A model generated the notes under the pieces. The model saw nothing but the letters and a program-made list of their open reading frames with translations. It had not been told where the DNA came from and made no database searches. From Liolophura sinensis (taxonomy: Eukaryota > Mollusca > Polyplacophora > Chitonida > Chitonidae), in the NCBI RefSeq assembly GCF_032854445.1, contig NC_088299.1, positions 16,673,608 through 16,737,607 on the forward strand: a stretch of DNA of 64,000 nucleotides, written 5' to 3'. Positions 33,553 through 46,225 of this stretch are shown here, piece after piece (the stretch's first letter is position 1; the number at the start of each line of letters is the position of its first letter). Both the position numbers and the translations under genes were made by a program.

Positions 33553-33990
33553 CTACCTAATGGATATTGTGCCATCTCTACCTAAAGTGTTTTGTACCAT
33601 CTCTACCTAATAGTTTTTGTGACATCTCTACCTAATAGGTTTTGTGAAATCTCAACCTAATAGGTCTTGTGCCATCTCTACTTTATGGGTCTTCTGACAT
33701 CTCTGAGGGGCCTTGTGGCATCTCTTCCTAATGGGTTTTGTAACATCTCTACCTAATAGGTTTTGTGACATCTCTCCCTAATAAGTTTTGTGACAACTCT
33801 ACCTTAGGGATCTTGTGACATCTCTACCGTAGGGATCTTGTGCCATGTCTTCCTAATGGGTCTTGACCTATTGACCTAATGGGTCTTGACCTATTGGGTC
33901 TTTGCGACATCTCTACCTATTGAGTTTTGTGACATCTCTACCTGGTGGGTCTTGTGACGTCTGAACCTAATGGGTCTTTTGTCTGCATTC
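31975..33990. repeat. 25-bp minisatellite with 50-bp dimer structure
   Basis: Units of about 25 bp, TCTTGTGACATCTCTACCTA plus ATGGG. In the left part two unit types alternate (TCTTGTGCCATCTCTCCCTA / TTTTGTGACATCTCCACCTA), giving a 50-bp period. The right part is less regular with many indels. A SINE (33268-33552) sits inside. Confidence 0.95.
33268..33552 (+). mobile_element. Full-length tRNA-derived SINE (AAAT-tail family)
   Basis: The best copy of the family in the window. Head GGGGCCTCCGTGGCTCAGTT with A-box TGGCTCAGTTGG and B-box GTTCAAGTCC, core (GTGGGTTTCCCCCAGGCTGT, CACCCACCATAATGCTGACC), then GAGTACGGCGTGAAACACCA and an (AAAT)n tail. It is flanked by CTATCTAATGGATA (33254-33267) and CTACCTAATGGATA (33553-33566), a 14-bp duplication with one mismatch lying in satellite sequence. 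Confidence 0.95.
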
Positions 33991-34104
33991 TACCTAATAG
34001 GTCTGGTAGTTTGTCTACAATGTACCAAATATATCATGTCAGTGTATATCTGTTGCAACTTCTCTAAAATGTATCTTTTTCCAATGTTCTTTATGGATAC
34101 ACAC

Positions 34105-34150
34105 CCGTCAAATACTCTTGAGTACGGCGTAAAACCCCAAGCAAATAACA
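34105..34150 (+). mobile_element. SINE tail fragment
   Basis: TACTCTTGAGTACGGCGTAA followed by AACCCCAAGCAAATAAC is the last ~40 bp of an AAAT-tail SINE, at the right edge of the 25-bp array. Confidence 0.75.
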
Positions 34151-34197
34151 ATGCACCTAATGGATCCTGTAACTTATCTATAAAGTAATTCCTAAGC

Positions 34198-34345
34198 AAT
34201 GATGCTAGGGGGCGTGCAAGCTGCTACCTTTTACGCATTTACATCAAACAATGGAGCAAAATCCTGAGGTAAATTTACAAGAGGCCTAAATTCACTACTT
34301 ACGTGCGACCATTTTCAAGCTACCACACTGTCGTGGCTGCTGTAG
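34198..34345. repeat. Right copy of the direct repeat flanking the 25-bp array
   Basis: GGGGGCGTGCAAGCTG, TTTACAAGAGGCCTAAATTC, GCTACCACACTGTCGTGGCT. Aligns with 31255-31410 in the same orientation with many substitutions. Confidence 0.75.
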
Positions 34346-34537
34346 TCTTACTCTGCACCGTTACTACAAAATATCTACTCAAACTTTGCCACCTAATAAG
34401 TTTCTTTAGTGGTACGTTTATAACACAACCACTTCTCAACAGATACCTGACAAAACTCATGAGGTAAAACCGCGTGAAAGAAAGGCTAAGCTCTATTCGA
34501 GCTCACGACCTCTTTAGTTAAGGTTAATCCTCTGGCT

Positions 34538-34750
34538 CTGGGATCACGAAGCGATCTTAGACTGAAATCAAAAATACAGTCATTAAATTTGGCATCTTCC
34601 TTTCTGTTATTTTAACTAAAATTGATTCTACAATAATTTACCAAGAATTTAAGCTTTCAAGCAAAATTTTGACTTTGTAACATAAGAAACAACAATTTTA
34701 AAGTGATCTGAAATTTTGGCTTAGGTCTAAGATCGCTTCGTCATCCCGGG
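34538..34750. mobile_element. MITE-like element, copy 2, with 24-bp TIRs
   Basis: Left end GGGATCACGAAGCGATCTTA + GAC. The right end is its inverse, GTCTAAGATCGCTTCGTCAT + CCCGG, with 1-2 mismatches. The interior is homologous to 22716-22905. About 210 bp and no ORF. Target duplication not clear. Confidence 0.85.
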
Positions 34751-36168
34751 ACCTGATCTGTGGCAGTCTAGGCCACTCGGACAACGTCAACCTTTTTTTA
34801 TTCAGGAAGGGGCCCTGGTTTCTGTCAGCACGAACAGTAAGAGACTATCCTCAAAAGATTTATTATACACAGTCATGTTTTATTAAATAGATACTGATTA
34901 CACTACACCGTCATCCTGTTTTAGCTGATTAACTGGGCACAAAGGCTACAGAAAGCTGGTTGTTAATGATACACGCTGTCTATCCAATTTGTAATGGATG
35001 CCCATAGGCCTTATGTTGCAGATTCGATCCATATACGTGTTCATTAGCACATTTGTAACAGTTGCATTTCGGATATACACGTACTAAGCTAAGCTGGAAA
35101 TTAATGAGTCGTGATAAACTTAATGAGGAAGGTAGTGAACCTAACGGCGAAGTTTATTAGCACCTGTTTACTGAGCAAGGAAATAAGTACTTCGTCTATT
35201 CTGCGAAACTACGTGACCTAACCTAAGATTTAATATGAGATTAATAATGATTGCAATAAAAAAATAATTCGTACTATTACTTATGCAGCAACCATTGTCA
35301 GTGCTACTACTATACAATGATAATGGATGATACAATCTCCACAGAAAAGCTTATATTAATCTTCATTTTCGATGTGGAGACTTTCATGTCTCTTTATTGA
35401 CAAGATATTGTCTTCACATATTTGTCCTGTGGTTGTATCAGGTGTTGTTTATCGTCACCGTGCGTATGACTGGCTTTGGCCTGAGCGATGAGCACTTCAT
35501 CGAGAGGGATAAGCACTACATGAACAGCGAGAGAGAACATTTCCGGGATCTAGACTTGCGCATTATTGCAATTGTTGGCCTATGGCAACGTGACGTTTGC
35601 TAAGCCAAAGTTCTACTAGAGAACTTTCAGAGAAGTTTTAATCCGGTCTAAGAACACCCTATGGGGACGGAAGAGAGAGAATCAAATAAGATCCACACAG
35701 CTGTGCATTCGGAATATTATAAGCAAGTAGTCTCAGGTGTCCCAGACGAGCGCAATACCATCTATTTATAACAGGTTTCTGTGATTGGTTCTCAAAGTAT
35801 GTGTCAGGAAACTATCAACTTCTGCAGTCTCGTAGACAGTTAGCTGGCAGCTGTGCTAAAGTGAAAATCTTTGCCTTGGAAGCGGTCTGTATTTCATTAA
35901 GGAGGGGAATTTCCTCATTTAAAGCCAGACAAACATTTTAATGTGTAAAAACATTTCAAGATATCTGCTGCTTTACTGTCAGAACAGATAAGAAATAAAA
36001 TGTCCGGAACATTAAGTAAAACGTCAACCGTTGACATTAGCATCATTTGTACATGTGCCTGAAGAATAATTGTGAAATGTATGGAAGTATAAAGACAATT
36101 AAGTAAACACGAACGGTACATGTTCCAACATCAAACATAAGAGTGTCAGGTGGGGGTAAATATAATAT
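34751..36168. other. No gene seen
   Basis: Unique AT-rich sequence. A 68-codon frame at 35397-35603 has no recognisable domain. Confidence 0.5.
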
Positions 36169-36222
36169 AAAAGACTACAGCATTGAGAGCGAAACCAGAG
36201 CAGCGACGACAGTGTGATCAGC
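36169..36222 (+). repeat. Isolated monomer related to the 48-bp array at 62.95 kb
   Basis: AAAAGACTACAGCATTGAGA then GCGAAACCAGAGCAGCGACG then ACAGTGTG matches the first unit of the array at 62940 (AAAAGACTACATCACAGAGA, GTAAAACCAGAGTAGGGACG, ACAGTGTG). Only one unit is present. Confidence 0.85.
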
Positions 36223-36376
36223 TGGAAAATGGTCACAACCATTGAAATACAGTTTCTTGTCAGCAAGTTAGTTAAAGAAATAATTGAAAATTGCGTATCA
36301 CCATTAAATGAATTCCAGTAATTCCAGTATGCGGGTGTACCACACTTTCTTGTGTACTTGTACATGGTATGAAGTT

Positions 36377-36395
36377 CAACAACAACAACAACAAC

Positions 36396-36491
<96 letters not shown>
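36377..36491. repeat. (CAA)n(TAA)n microsatellite
   Basis: About 6 CAA then about 30 TAA repeats without interruption. Confidence 0.98.
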
Positions 36492-36493
<2 letters not shown>

Positions 36494-37000
36494 ATTACCA
36501 TTTAATATAGGTTCGAGCATAACCTATTGGATTCGTTAAAAGGACGACTCAGACCTCTTTCATGTACAAATTGAACTTTATTCCTCGTATAAGGGACTCT
36601 TGTTTTGAAAAACCAAGCAGTGCGCTTGATAATTTCACATTTCTGTAGTACGATCCTGCAATGGCCTAACTATTGCCATGTGGTTCTTTTTCAGGGTTCC
36701 ATTCGGATTTCTCCAACCATAATGCTGGTGGCTGCCGAATAAGTGAAATATTCCGGGCCCAGTTGTTCAAAACTTTTTAAAGACTTAACACCAGGTTTAA
36801 CTTTAAGCCAAGTCTTCAGCTGTGTACTTGAACCAGAAAAAAAATGGGTAACATTAAGTGTAAAGTAAATACGCTGAGGTGCCATACAGAAGTTTATCAA
36901 CGGATTATTTTTTGTGAACTTGTGAACAGCTCGGTTTTAGACCAAGCACAAATCCATTTCAGACAAGTGCTAATCCGGAAATGGATCCGGATCCATCAAT
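36492..37000. other. No gene; SINE fragment
   Basis: 36698-36755 is a diverged + strand SINE core piece (CCAACCATAATGCTGGTGGC, AAGTGAAATATTCCGGG). A perfect 16-bp palindrome ATGGATCCGGATCCAT is at 36981-36996. Confidence 0.65.
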
Positions 37001-37305
37001 CCACTACATGTTTTGAAGGCTGTTTCACGAGAACAAGACACAATGTACTACATGTTTTGAAGGCTGTGTCACAAGAACAAGGCACAATGTACTACATGTT
37101 TTGAAGGCTGTTTCACGAGAACAAGACACAATGTACTACATGTTTTGAAGGCTGTTTCACGAGAACAAGACACAATGTACTACATGTTTTGAAGGCTGTG
37201 TCACAAGAACAAGACACAATGTACTACATGTTTTGAAGGCTGTTTCACAAGAACAAGACACAATGTACTACATGTCTTGAAAGCTGTGTCACAAGAAACA
37301 GCCCA
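37001..37305. repeat. 44-bp minisatellite, about 6.5 units
   Basis: The unit is GTTTCACGAGAACAAGACAC then AATGTACTACATGTTTTGAA then GGCT. Variants: GTGTCACAAG / GTTTCACGAG. Confidence 0.95.
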
Positions 37306-37762
37306 CTACACGTTTTAAACGGGTGTTTCAAAACTGCCTTTTGTAGCGTTTAAGGTCAATAATACAGGGAAAATATCTGGTACGCTGGAATATAACTAAG
37401 GCATATATGCCAAATGATGGTATTGGTATTTCAATGTGCCACCGAACTGCATAATGTAAATGAAGGATCTTCCGATGTGTGACGTACAGACGTGGACACC
37501 ATACTGGTGGAGTGGCCTTCGACAAACGTGACTTCGCAAACGACCCCTAGACCTCCTGTTGCCACCAAGTCCTTACAAACAGAGGAAAAGGATTAAATTC
37601 CAACAAACTTTACATCAGACTATTTGACCGAGCAAGGATTCCCAGTCAAAGGCAGGGTTTGAACCAACAACCCGAATGTCCTCAATATATAGCGCACCGA
37701 AAGATGAGCATCTTAACCATTCGGCCGCGACATTCCTGTTTTCTCGACCCATAAACCTGGCC
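37306..37762. other. No gene seen
   Basis: Unique sequence without supported features. Confidence 0.5.
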
Positions 37763-37950
37763 GCCACATATTTATTTATTTTGATTGGTGTTTTACGCCG
37801 TACTCAAGAATATTTTACTTATGCGAATTCGGCCAGCATTATGGGTGGAAACCAGGCAGAGTCCCTCCGCCATATGAGTGGAAAATTCTTCAGCACAGCG
37901 TTCAACATCAATCAAATAAATAAATAAATAAATAAATATATAAATAGGTA
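37763..37950. mobile_element. SINE with tails at both ends in opposite orientation
   Basis: The left edge reads TTTATTTATTTTGATTGGTG then TTTTACGCCGTACTCAAGAA, the family's 3' end on the minus strand. The right edge reads AGTGGAAAATTCTTCAGCAC then AGCGTTCAACATCAATCAAA then (TAAA)n, the same 3' end on the + strand. The centre is a shortened core. This is a composite or fold-back copy. Confidence 0.82.
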
Positions 37951-39954
37951 AATACAAAACATTACTTTGATTCATTCTGTAAATAATCGTCCTTTTTTTC
38001 ATTTTGTTCATCACTCGTCACTTTCCTTATATAAGCCGATGGGTTATATAATTGCTTTAATGTTACGGTACATCAGGTGCACAAAAGCCTTTTCCGCGTA
38101 TTATAGAAAGGTATCGATGTAAAATATATCAAAGGCAGAACTTCTTTACGTAGTGCATATGTACCAATTAAATGAATATAACGGGGATTAACTTCTTTAT
38201 GAATTTTCACTATAATCAGTGCGTGTGAATTAAACAAAGACTTAATAAAGATATGTTTCCGTGCGTCAGAGATGTAGGAATTGCCTGAGGCGAAATAATG
38301 AGGAATAATTTGGCCCGAATTAGTGAACGAATCAGGTAAACATATGAGTTTGTATCAAAGAGCTTCTCCAGAGACCCGCCCAGCTGGACCATATCTGTAT
38401 ATATATAGACAAGGATTAGCTAATCGGAGTCACGGCTTTGTAGCTCTCAGACTTAAATTTCATTGATGTCTTCTCCAGCACAGCATCTTCTATCGAGGAA
38501 ATAATTGGTTTGAAATGATGCTGTAAACACAAATCGAACTCTTTTTCTTATGCAATAATAGTTTTAAAATGACAAAAAAGTATTCGCGCATATCAGCTGA
38601 TCAAGGAAAAAAATTTAACCTTATTCCAAAAATCCACATCACTCGCTATACATACTGTTTATCATGAAATATGCACAGTTTTGTTCCATTACATGAGTGA
38701 GGGAAAAGGAGAAATCTGTTATCGATGAACACTCAGATGAGAGGAGGGAGACATCAGAACAGATTTGAGTTCAGACAGCTTGATGTTCAGAATCAGGTTA
38801 ATAGTTCAGAACTCGTCTATACGTGTTCCTGGTAGGGTAGGGCATAGGATCAGCCCGCAGAGGTACGATATAAAGTGCAAATATCAAAATCCCAACACAC
38901 TTCTGTACATTTCCGAATCAGCGGTATAAAACTTTGTGGAAGCGCCAATAAAAGTTGTATGGTCATAGAAGAGATGGTTGCTTAGTAATAACCCGTAAAA
39001 AACTAATTTGTGGCTCAAACAAGGCGGTGTGTTTTTAATCAGAAAGATATTTTAACTTAATCTTCCATGTATGCATTTCTACGTGCTGTCAAAGTTTCGT
39101 TTTGGGTAACATTTGTCTTTACATATAAAACATAAACTTAATAGTGGTTTCCGTACTATTTTGGCAAATGTAAGATCCGCATGCTGACGAGGTACACTTC
39201 ATAGTACAGTAAACTAACCAAGGCACTGTGGAAAACATGTAGCACTGGAGATAGAGTTTAAATCGTAATGATCACTGTCATTAGGTATGTTGATAATTTA
39301 TTAGTGGGTGACTAAAACTGAAATCATAGGGGAATGCTACTTAAGAGCACATGGTCGTCAGCCATTAACTTGCCATGGTACGTGTAATATGCAGCTGAAG
39401 TATAAGGCTGAAAATTACATTGTTATATATATATTTATTTATTTTTATGGTGTTAAACGGCGTGCTGAGGAATTTTTCAGAAAGTTACATTTGTGGTACA
39501 GTGATCTCTTCCCCCCCATCCCCGCCCACTCTAGTGCCTAATGCGAAAAAGATATTTCATTGTGATTGAAGTAGGCCACCATTTTTCGATTTTATGACAT
39601 ATACATCGCTTTTCAATGCATGTTTGGAGCTTGCTTGTCATATAACAGGAGAAGGGAAGTAAAACAGAAGTAAGAGAGGAAGTGGCCGCCCAAAGGTGTC
39701 AGCAGCTGTCAGGTATGTCTATAGCCTATATCTCTTCAGTTTCTTTCATTGGGGTCAATTCCTCATCTTATCACATTCGGTACTTTCTTCTTGAAGATTG
39801 CAAAAAAAAAATATATGATGGTATAGTCGTATCGTGCAGTGGCCTACTCCAGCGGATAGGCCTATACTCAAAAATGTTGGACACATAAGGCTAAAATGTT
39901 ATGATAGGGCCTATGTATGAGAGCCATTATATTACCTCCACACACCAAAGAGAT
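37951..39954. other. No gene; one SINE remnant
   Basis: AT-rich unique sequence. 39427-39480 (TATTTATTTATTTTTATGGT, GTTAAACGGCGTGCTGAGGA) is a degenerate minus-strand SINE tail. Short ORFs only. Confidence 0.5.
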
Positions 39955-42900
39955 TATGTGTTTGTCAGTGTCTATTTATTTGTCTGCCCATCTCTTTATT
40001 AGAGCCCTTTCCATGTCAAGACTATGTTTTTGTCAGTGTTTATTTGTCTGCCCATCTCTTTATTAGAGCCCTCTCCATGTCAAGACTATGTTTTTGTCAG
40101 CGTTTATTTGTCTGCCCATCTCTTTATTAGAGCCCTTTCCATGTCAAGATTATGTTTTTTGTCAGCATTTATTTGTCTGCCCATCTCTTTATTAGAGCCC
40201 TTTCCATGTCAAGATTATGTTTTTGTCAGCATTTATTGGTCTGCCCATCTCTTTATTAGAGCCCTTTCCATGTCAAGACTATGTTTTTGTCAGCGTTTAT
40301 TTGTCTGCCCATCTCTTTATTAGAGCCCTTTCCATGTCAACACTATGTTTTTGTCAGTGTCTATTTGTCTGCCCATCTCTTTATTAGAGCCATCTCCATG
40401 TCAAGACTATGTTTTTGTCAGCGTTTATTTGTCTGCCCATCTCTTTATTAGAGCCCTTTCCATGTCAAGATTATGTTTTTGTCAGCATTTATTTGTCTGC
40501 CCATCTCTTTATTAGAGCCCTTTCCATGTCAAGATTATGTTTTTGTCAGCGTTTATTGGTCTGCCCATCTCTTTTTTAGAGCCCTTTCCATGTCAAGATT
40601 ATGTTTTTGTCAGCATTTATTTGTCTGCCCATCTCTTTATTAGAGCCCTCTCCATGTCAAGACTATGTTTTTGTCAGCGTTTATTGGTCTGCCCATCCCT
40701 TTTTTAGAGCCCTTTCCATGTCAAGATTATGTTTTTGTCAGCGTTTATTGGTCTGCCCATCTCTTTTATAGAGCCATTTCCATGTCAAGATTATGTTTTT
40801 GTCAGCGTTTATTTGTCTGCCCATCTCTTTATTAGAGCCCTCTCCATGTCAAGACTATGTTTTTATCAGCGTTTATTTGTCCGACCATCTCTTTATTAGA
40901 GCCCTTTCCATGTCAAGACTATGTTTTTGTCAGCGTTTATTGGTCTGCCCATCTCTTTATTAGAGCCCTTTCCATGTCAAGATTATGTTTTTGTCAGCGT
41001 TTATTTGTCTGCCCATCTCTTTATTAGAGCCCTTTCCATGTCAAGATTATGTTTTTGTCAGCATTTATTTGTCTGCCCTTCTCTTTATTAGAGCCCTTTC
41101 CATGTCAAGATTATGTTTTTGTCAGCATTTATTTGTCTGCACATCACTTTGTTAGAGCCCTTTCCATGTCAAGATTATGTTTTTGTCAGCATTTATTTGT
41201 CTGCCCATCTCTTTATTAGAGCCCTTTCCATGTCAAGACTATGTTTTTGTCAGCGTTTATTTGTCTGCCCATCACTTTTTTAGAGCCCTTTCCATGTCAA
41301 GATTATGTTTTTGTCAGCGTTTATTGGTCTGCCCATCTCTTTTTTAGAGCCCTTTCCATGTCAAGACTATGTTTTTGTCAGCGTTTATTGGTCTGCCCAT
41401 CTCTTTATTAGAGCCCTTTCCATGTCAAGATTATGTTTTTGTCAGCGGTTATTGGTCTGCCCATCTCTTTATTAGAGCCCTTAACATGTCAAGATTATGT
41501 TTTTGTCAGCGTTTATTGGTCTGCCCATCTCTTTATTAGAGCCCTTTCCATGTCAAGACTTTGTTTTTGTCAGTGTCTATTTGTCTGCCCATCTCTTTAT
41601 TAGAGCCCTCTCCATGTCAAGACTATGTTTTTGTCAGCGTTTATTTGTCTGCCCATCTCTTTATTAGAGCCCTTTCCATGTCAAGATTATGTTTTTGTCA
41701 GCGTTTATTTGTCTGCCCATCTCTTTATTAGAGCCCTTTCCATGTCAAGATTATGTTTTTGTCAGCGTTTATTTGTCTGCCCATCTCTTTATTAGAGCCC
41801 TCTCCATGTCAAGATTATGTGTTTGTCAGTGTCTATTTATTTGTCTGCCCATCCCTTTTTTAGAGCCCTTTCCATGTCAAGATTATGTTTTTGTCAGCGT
41901 TTATTGGTCTGCCCATCACTTTGTTAGAGCCCTTTCCATGTCAAGATTATGTTTTTGTCAGCGTTTATTTGTCTGCCCATCACTTTTTTAGAGCCCTTTC
42001 CATGTCAAGATTATGTTTTTATCAGCATTTATTTGTCTGCCCATCTCTTTATTAGAGTCCTTTCCATGTCAAGATTATGTGTTTGTCAGTGTCTATTTAT
42101 TTGTCTGCCCATCTCTTTATTAGAGCCCTTTCCATGTCAAGATTATGTTTTTATCAGCGTTTATTTGTCTGCCCTTCTCTTTATTAGAGCCCTTTCCATG
42201 TCAAGATTATGTTTTTGTCAGTGTTTATTTGTCTGCCCATCTCTTTATTAGAGCCCTTTCCATGTCAAGATTATGTTTTTGTCAGCGTTTATTGGTCTGC
42301 CCATCTCTTTTTTAGAGCCCTTTCCATGTCAAGATTATGTTTTTATCAGCGTTTATTTGTCTGCCCATCTCTTTATTAGAGCCCTTTCCATGTCAAGATT
42401 ATGTGTTTGTCAGTGTCTATTTATTTGTCTGCCCATCTCTTTTTTAGAGCCCTTTCCATGTCAAGATTATGTTTTTATCAGCGTTTATTTGTCTGCCCAT
42501 CTCTTTATTAGAGCCCTTTCCATGTCAAGATTATGTTTTTGTCAGTGTTTATTTGTCTGCCCATCTCTTTATTAGAGCCCTCTCCATGTCAAGATTATGT
42601 TTTTGTCAGTGTCTATTTATTTGTCTGCCCATCTCTTTATTAGAGCCCTTTCCATGTCAAGATTATGTTTTTGTCAGCGTTTATTTGTCTGCCCATCTCT
42701 TTATTAGAGCCCTTTCCATGTCAAGATTATGTTTTTGTCAGTGTTTATTTGTCTGCCCATCTCTTTATTAGAGCCCTTTCCATGTCAAGATTATGTTTTT
42801 GTCAGCGTTTATTGGTCTGCCCATCTCTTTTTTAGAGCCCTTTCCATGTCAAGATTATGTTTTTGTCAGCGTTTATTTGTCTGCCCATCTCTTTATTAGA

Positions 42901-45900
42901 GCCCTTTCCATGTCAAGACTATGTTTTTGTCAGCGTTTATTGGTCTTCCCATCAATTTTTTAGAGCCCTTTCCATGTCAAGATTATGTTTTTGTCAGCAT
43001 TTATTTGTCTGCCCATCTCTTTATTAGAGCCGTTTCCATGTTAAGACTATGTTTTTGTCAGCGTTTATTTATCTGCCCATCTCTTTATTAGAGCCCTTTC
43101 CATGTCAAGATTATGTTTTTGTCAGCGTTTATTTGTCTGCCCATCTCTTTATTAGAGCCCTTTCCATGTCAAGATTATGTTTTTGTAAGCGTTTATTTGT
43201 CTGCCCATCTCTTTATTAGAGCCCTCTCCATGTCAAGACTATGTTTTTATCAGCGTTGTTTTGTCTGCCCATCTCTTTATTAGAGCCCTTTCCATGTCAA
43301 GACTATGTTTTTGTCAGCATTTATTGGTCTGCCCATCTCTTTATTAGAGCCCTTTCCATGTCAAGATTATGTTTTTGTCAGCGTTTATTGGTCTGCCCAT
43401 CTCTTTATTAGAGCCCTCTCCATGTCAAGATTATGTTTTTGTCAGCATTTATTTGTCTGCCCATCTCTTTATTAGAGCCCTTTCCATGTCAAGACTATGT
43501 TTTTGTCAGCGTCTATTTGTCTGCCCATCTCTTTATTAGAGCCCTCTCCATGTCAAGATTATGTTTTTGTCAGCGTTTATTTGTCTGCCCATCTCTTTAT
43601 TAGAGCCCTTTCCATGTCAAGATTATGTTTTTGTCAGCGTTTATTTGTCTGCCCATCTCTTTATTAGAGCCCTTTCCATGTCAAGATTATGTTTTTGTCA
43701 GCGTTTATTTGTCTGCCCATCTCTTTATTAGAGCCCTTTCCATGTCAAGATTATGTTTTTGTCAGCGTTTATTGGTCTGCCCATCTCTTTTTTAGAGCCC
43801 TTTCCATGTCAAGATTATGTTTTTGTCAGCGTTTATTGGTCTGCCCATTTATTTTATAGAGCCCTTTCCATGTCAAGACTATGTTTTTGTCAGCGTTTAT
43901 TGGTCTGCCCATCACTTTTTTAGAGCCCTTTCCATGTCAAGATTATGTTTTTGTCAGCATTTATTTGTCTGCCCATCTCTTTATTAGAGCCCTTTCCATG
44001 TCAAGACTATGTTTTTGTCAGCGTTTATTTATCTGCCCATCTCTTTATTAGAGCCCTTTCCATGTCAAGATTATGTGTTTGTCAGTGTCTATTTATTTGT
44101 CTGCCCATCTCTTTTTAAGAGCCCTTTCGATGTCACGATTATGTTTTTATCAGCGTTTATTTGTCTGCCCATCTCTTTATTAGAGCCCTTTCCATGTCAA
44201 GATTATGTTTTTGTCAGTGTTTATTTGTCTGCCCATCTCTTTATTAGAGCCCTTTCCATGTCAAGATTATGTGTTTGTCAGCGTTTATTTGTCTGCCCAT
44301 CTCTTTATTAGAGCCCTTTCTATGTCAAGATTATGTTTTTGTCAGCGATTATTTGTCTGCCCATCTCTTTATTAGAGCCCTTTCCATGTCAAGATTATGT
44401 TTTTGTCAGCGTTTATTTGTCTGCCCATCACTTTTTTAGAGCCCTTTCCATGTCAAGATTATGTTTTTGTCAGCATTTGTTTGTCTGCCCATCTCTTTAT
44501 TAGAGCCCTCTCCATGTCAAGATTATGTGTTTGTCAGTGTCTATTTATTTGTCTGCCCATCCCTTTTTTAGAGCCCTTTCCATGTCAAGATTATGTTTTT
44601 GTCAGCGTTTATTGGTCTGCCCATCACTTTGTTAGAGCCCTTTCCATGTCAAGATTATGTTTTTGTCAGCGTTTATTTGTCTGCCCATCACTTTTTTAGA
44701 GCCCTTTCCATGTCAAGATTATGTTTTTATCAGCATTTATTTGTCTGCCCATCTCTTTATTAGAGTCCTTTCCATGTCAAGATTATGTGTTTGTCAGTGT
44801 CTATTTATTTTTCTGCCCATCTCTTTATTAGAGCCCTTTCCATGTCAAGATTATGTTTTTATCAGCGTTTATTTGTCTGCCCTTCTCTTTATTAGAGCCC
44901 TTTCCATGTCAAGATTATGTTTTTGTCAGTGTTTATTTGTCTGCCCATCTCTTTATTAGAGCCCTTTCCATGTCAAGATTATGTTTTTGTCAGCGTTTAT
45001 TGGTCTGCCCATCTCTTTTTTAGAGCCCTTTCCATGTCGATTATGTTTTTATCAGCGTTTATTTGTCTGCCCATCTCTTTATTAGAGCCCTTTCCATGTC
45101 AAGATTATGTGTTTGTCAGTGTCTATTTATTTGTCTGCCCATCTCTTTTTTAGAGCCCTTTCCATGTCAAGATTATGTTTTTATCAGCGTTTATTTGTCT
45201 GCCCATCTCTTTATTAGAGCCCTTTCCATGTCAAGATTATGTTTTTGTCAGTGTTTATTTGTCTGCCCATCTCTTTATTAGAGCCCTCTCCATGTCAAGA
45301 TTATGTTTTTGTCAGTGTCTATTTATTTGTCTGCCCATCTCTTTATTAGAGCCCTTTCCATGTCAAGATTATGTTTTTGTCAGCGTTTATTTGTCTGCCC
45401 ATCTCTTTATTAGAGCCCTTTCCATGTCAAGATTATGTTTTTGTCAGCGTTTATTGTTCTGCCCATCACTTTGTTAGAGCCCTTTCCATGTCAAGACTAT
45501 GTTTTTGTCAGCATTTATTTGTCTGACCATCTCTTTATTAGAGCCCTTTCCATGTCAAGACTATGTTTTTGTCAGCGTTTATTTGTCTGACCATCTCTTT
45601 ATTAGAGCCCTTTCCATGTCAAGATTATGTTTTTGTCAGCATTTATTTGTCTGCACATTTCTTTATTAGAGCCCTTTCCATGTCAAGATTATGTTTTTGT
45701 CAGCATTTATTTGTCTGCCCATCTCTTTATTAGCTCCCTTTCCATGTCAAGATTATGTTTTTGTTAGCGTTTATTTGTCTGCCCATCTCTTTATTAGAGT
45801 CCTTCACACACCAAGATTATGTTTTTGTCAGCGTTTATTGGTCTGCCCATCACTTTGTTAGAGCCCTTTCCATGTCAAGATTATGTTTTTGTTAGCATTT

Positions 45901-46225
45901 ATTTGTCTGCCCATCACTTTGTTAGAGCCCTTTCCATGTCAAGATTATGTTTTTGTCAGCGTTTATTTGTCTGCCCATCACTTTATTAGCGCCCTTTCCA
46001 TGTCAAGACTATGTTTTTGTCAGCGTTTATTGGTCTGCCCATCACTTTGTTAGAGCCCTTTCCATGTCAAGATTATGTTTTTGTTAGCATTTATTTGTCT
46101 GCCCATCACTTTGTTAGAGCCCTTTCCATGTCAAGATTATGTTTTTGTCAGCGTTTATTTGTCTGCCCATCACTTTGTTAGAGCCCTTTCCATGTCAAGA
46201 TTATGTTTTTGTCAGTGCTTATTTT
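39955..46225. repeat. 64-bp satellite, about 97 units (6.3 kb)
   Basis: The largest array here. The unit is ATTATGTTTTTGTCAGCGTT, TATTTGTCTGCCCATCTCTT, TATTAGAGCCCTTTCCATGT, CAAG. A minority of units carry a 4-bp insertion (CAGTGTCTATTTATTTGTCT) or CATCACTTT. A long variant order around 41690-42590 recurs at 44398-45290 with an offset of 2708 bp and very few differences. The 64-bp length shifts frame every unit, producing serial 100-codon open frames that are not genes. Confidence 0.98.

Noticed and set aside
36981-36996. 16-bp palindrome ATGGATCCGGATCCAT
   Set aside because: Real but short; no context suggests a function.
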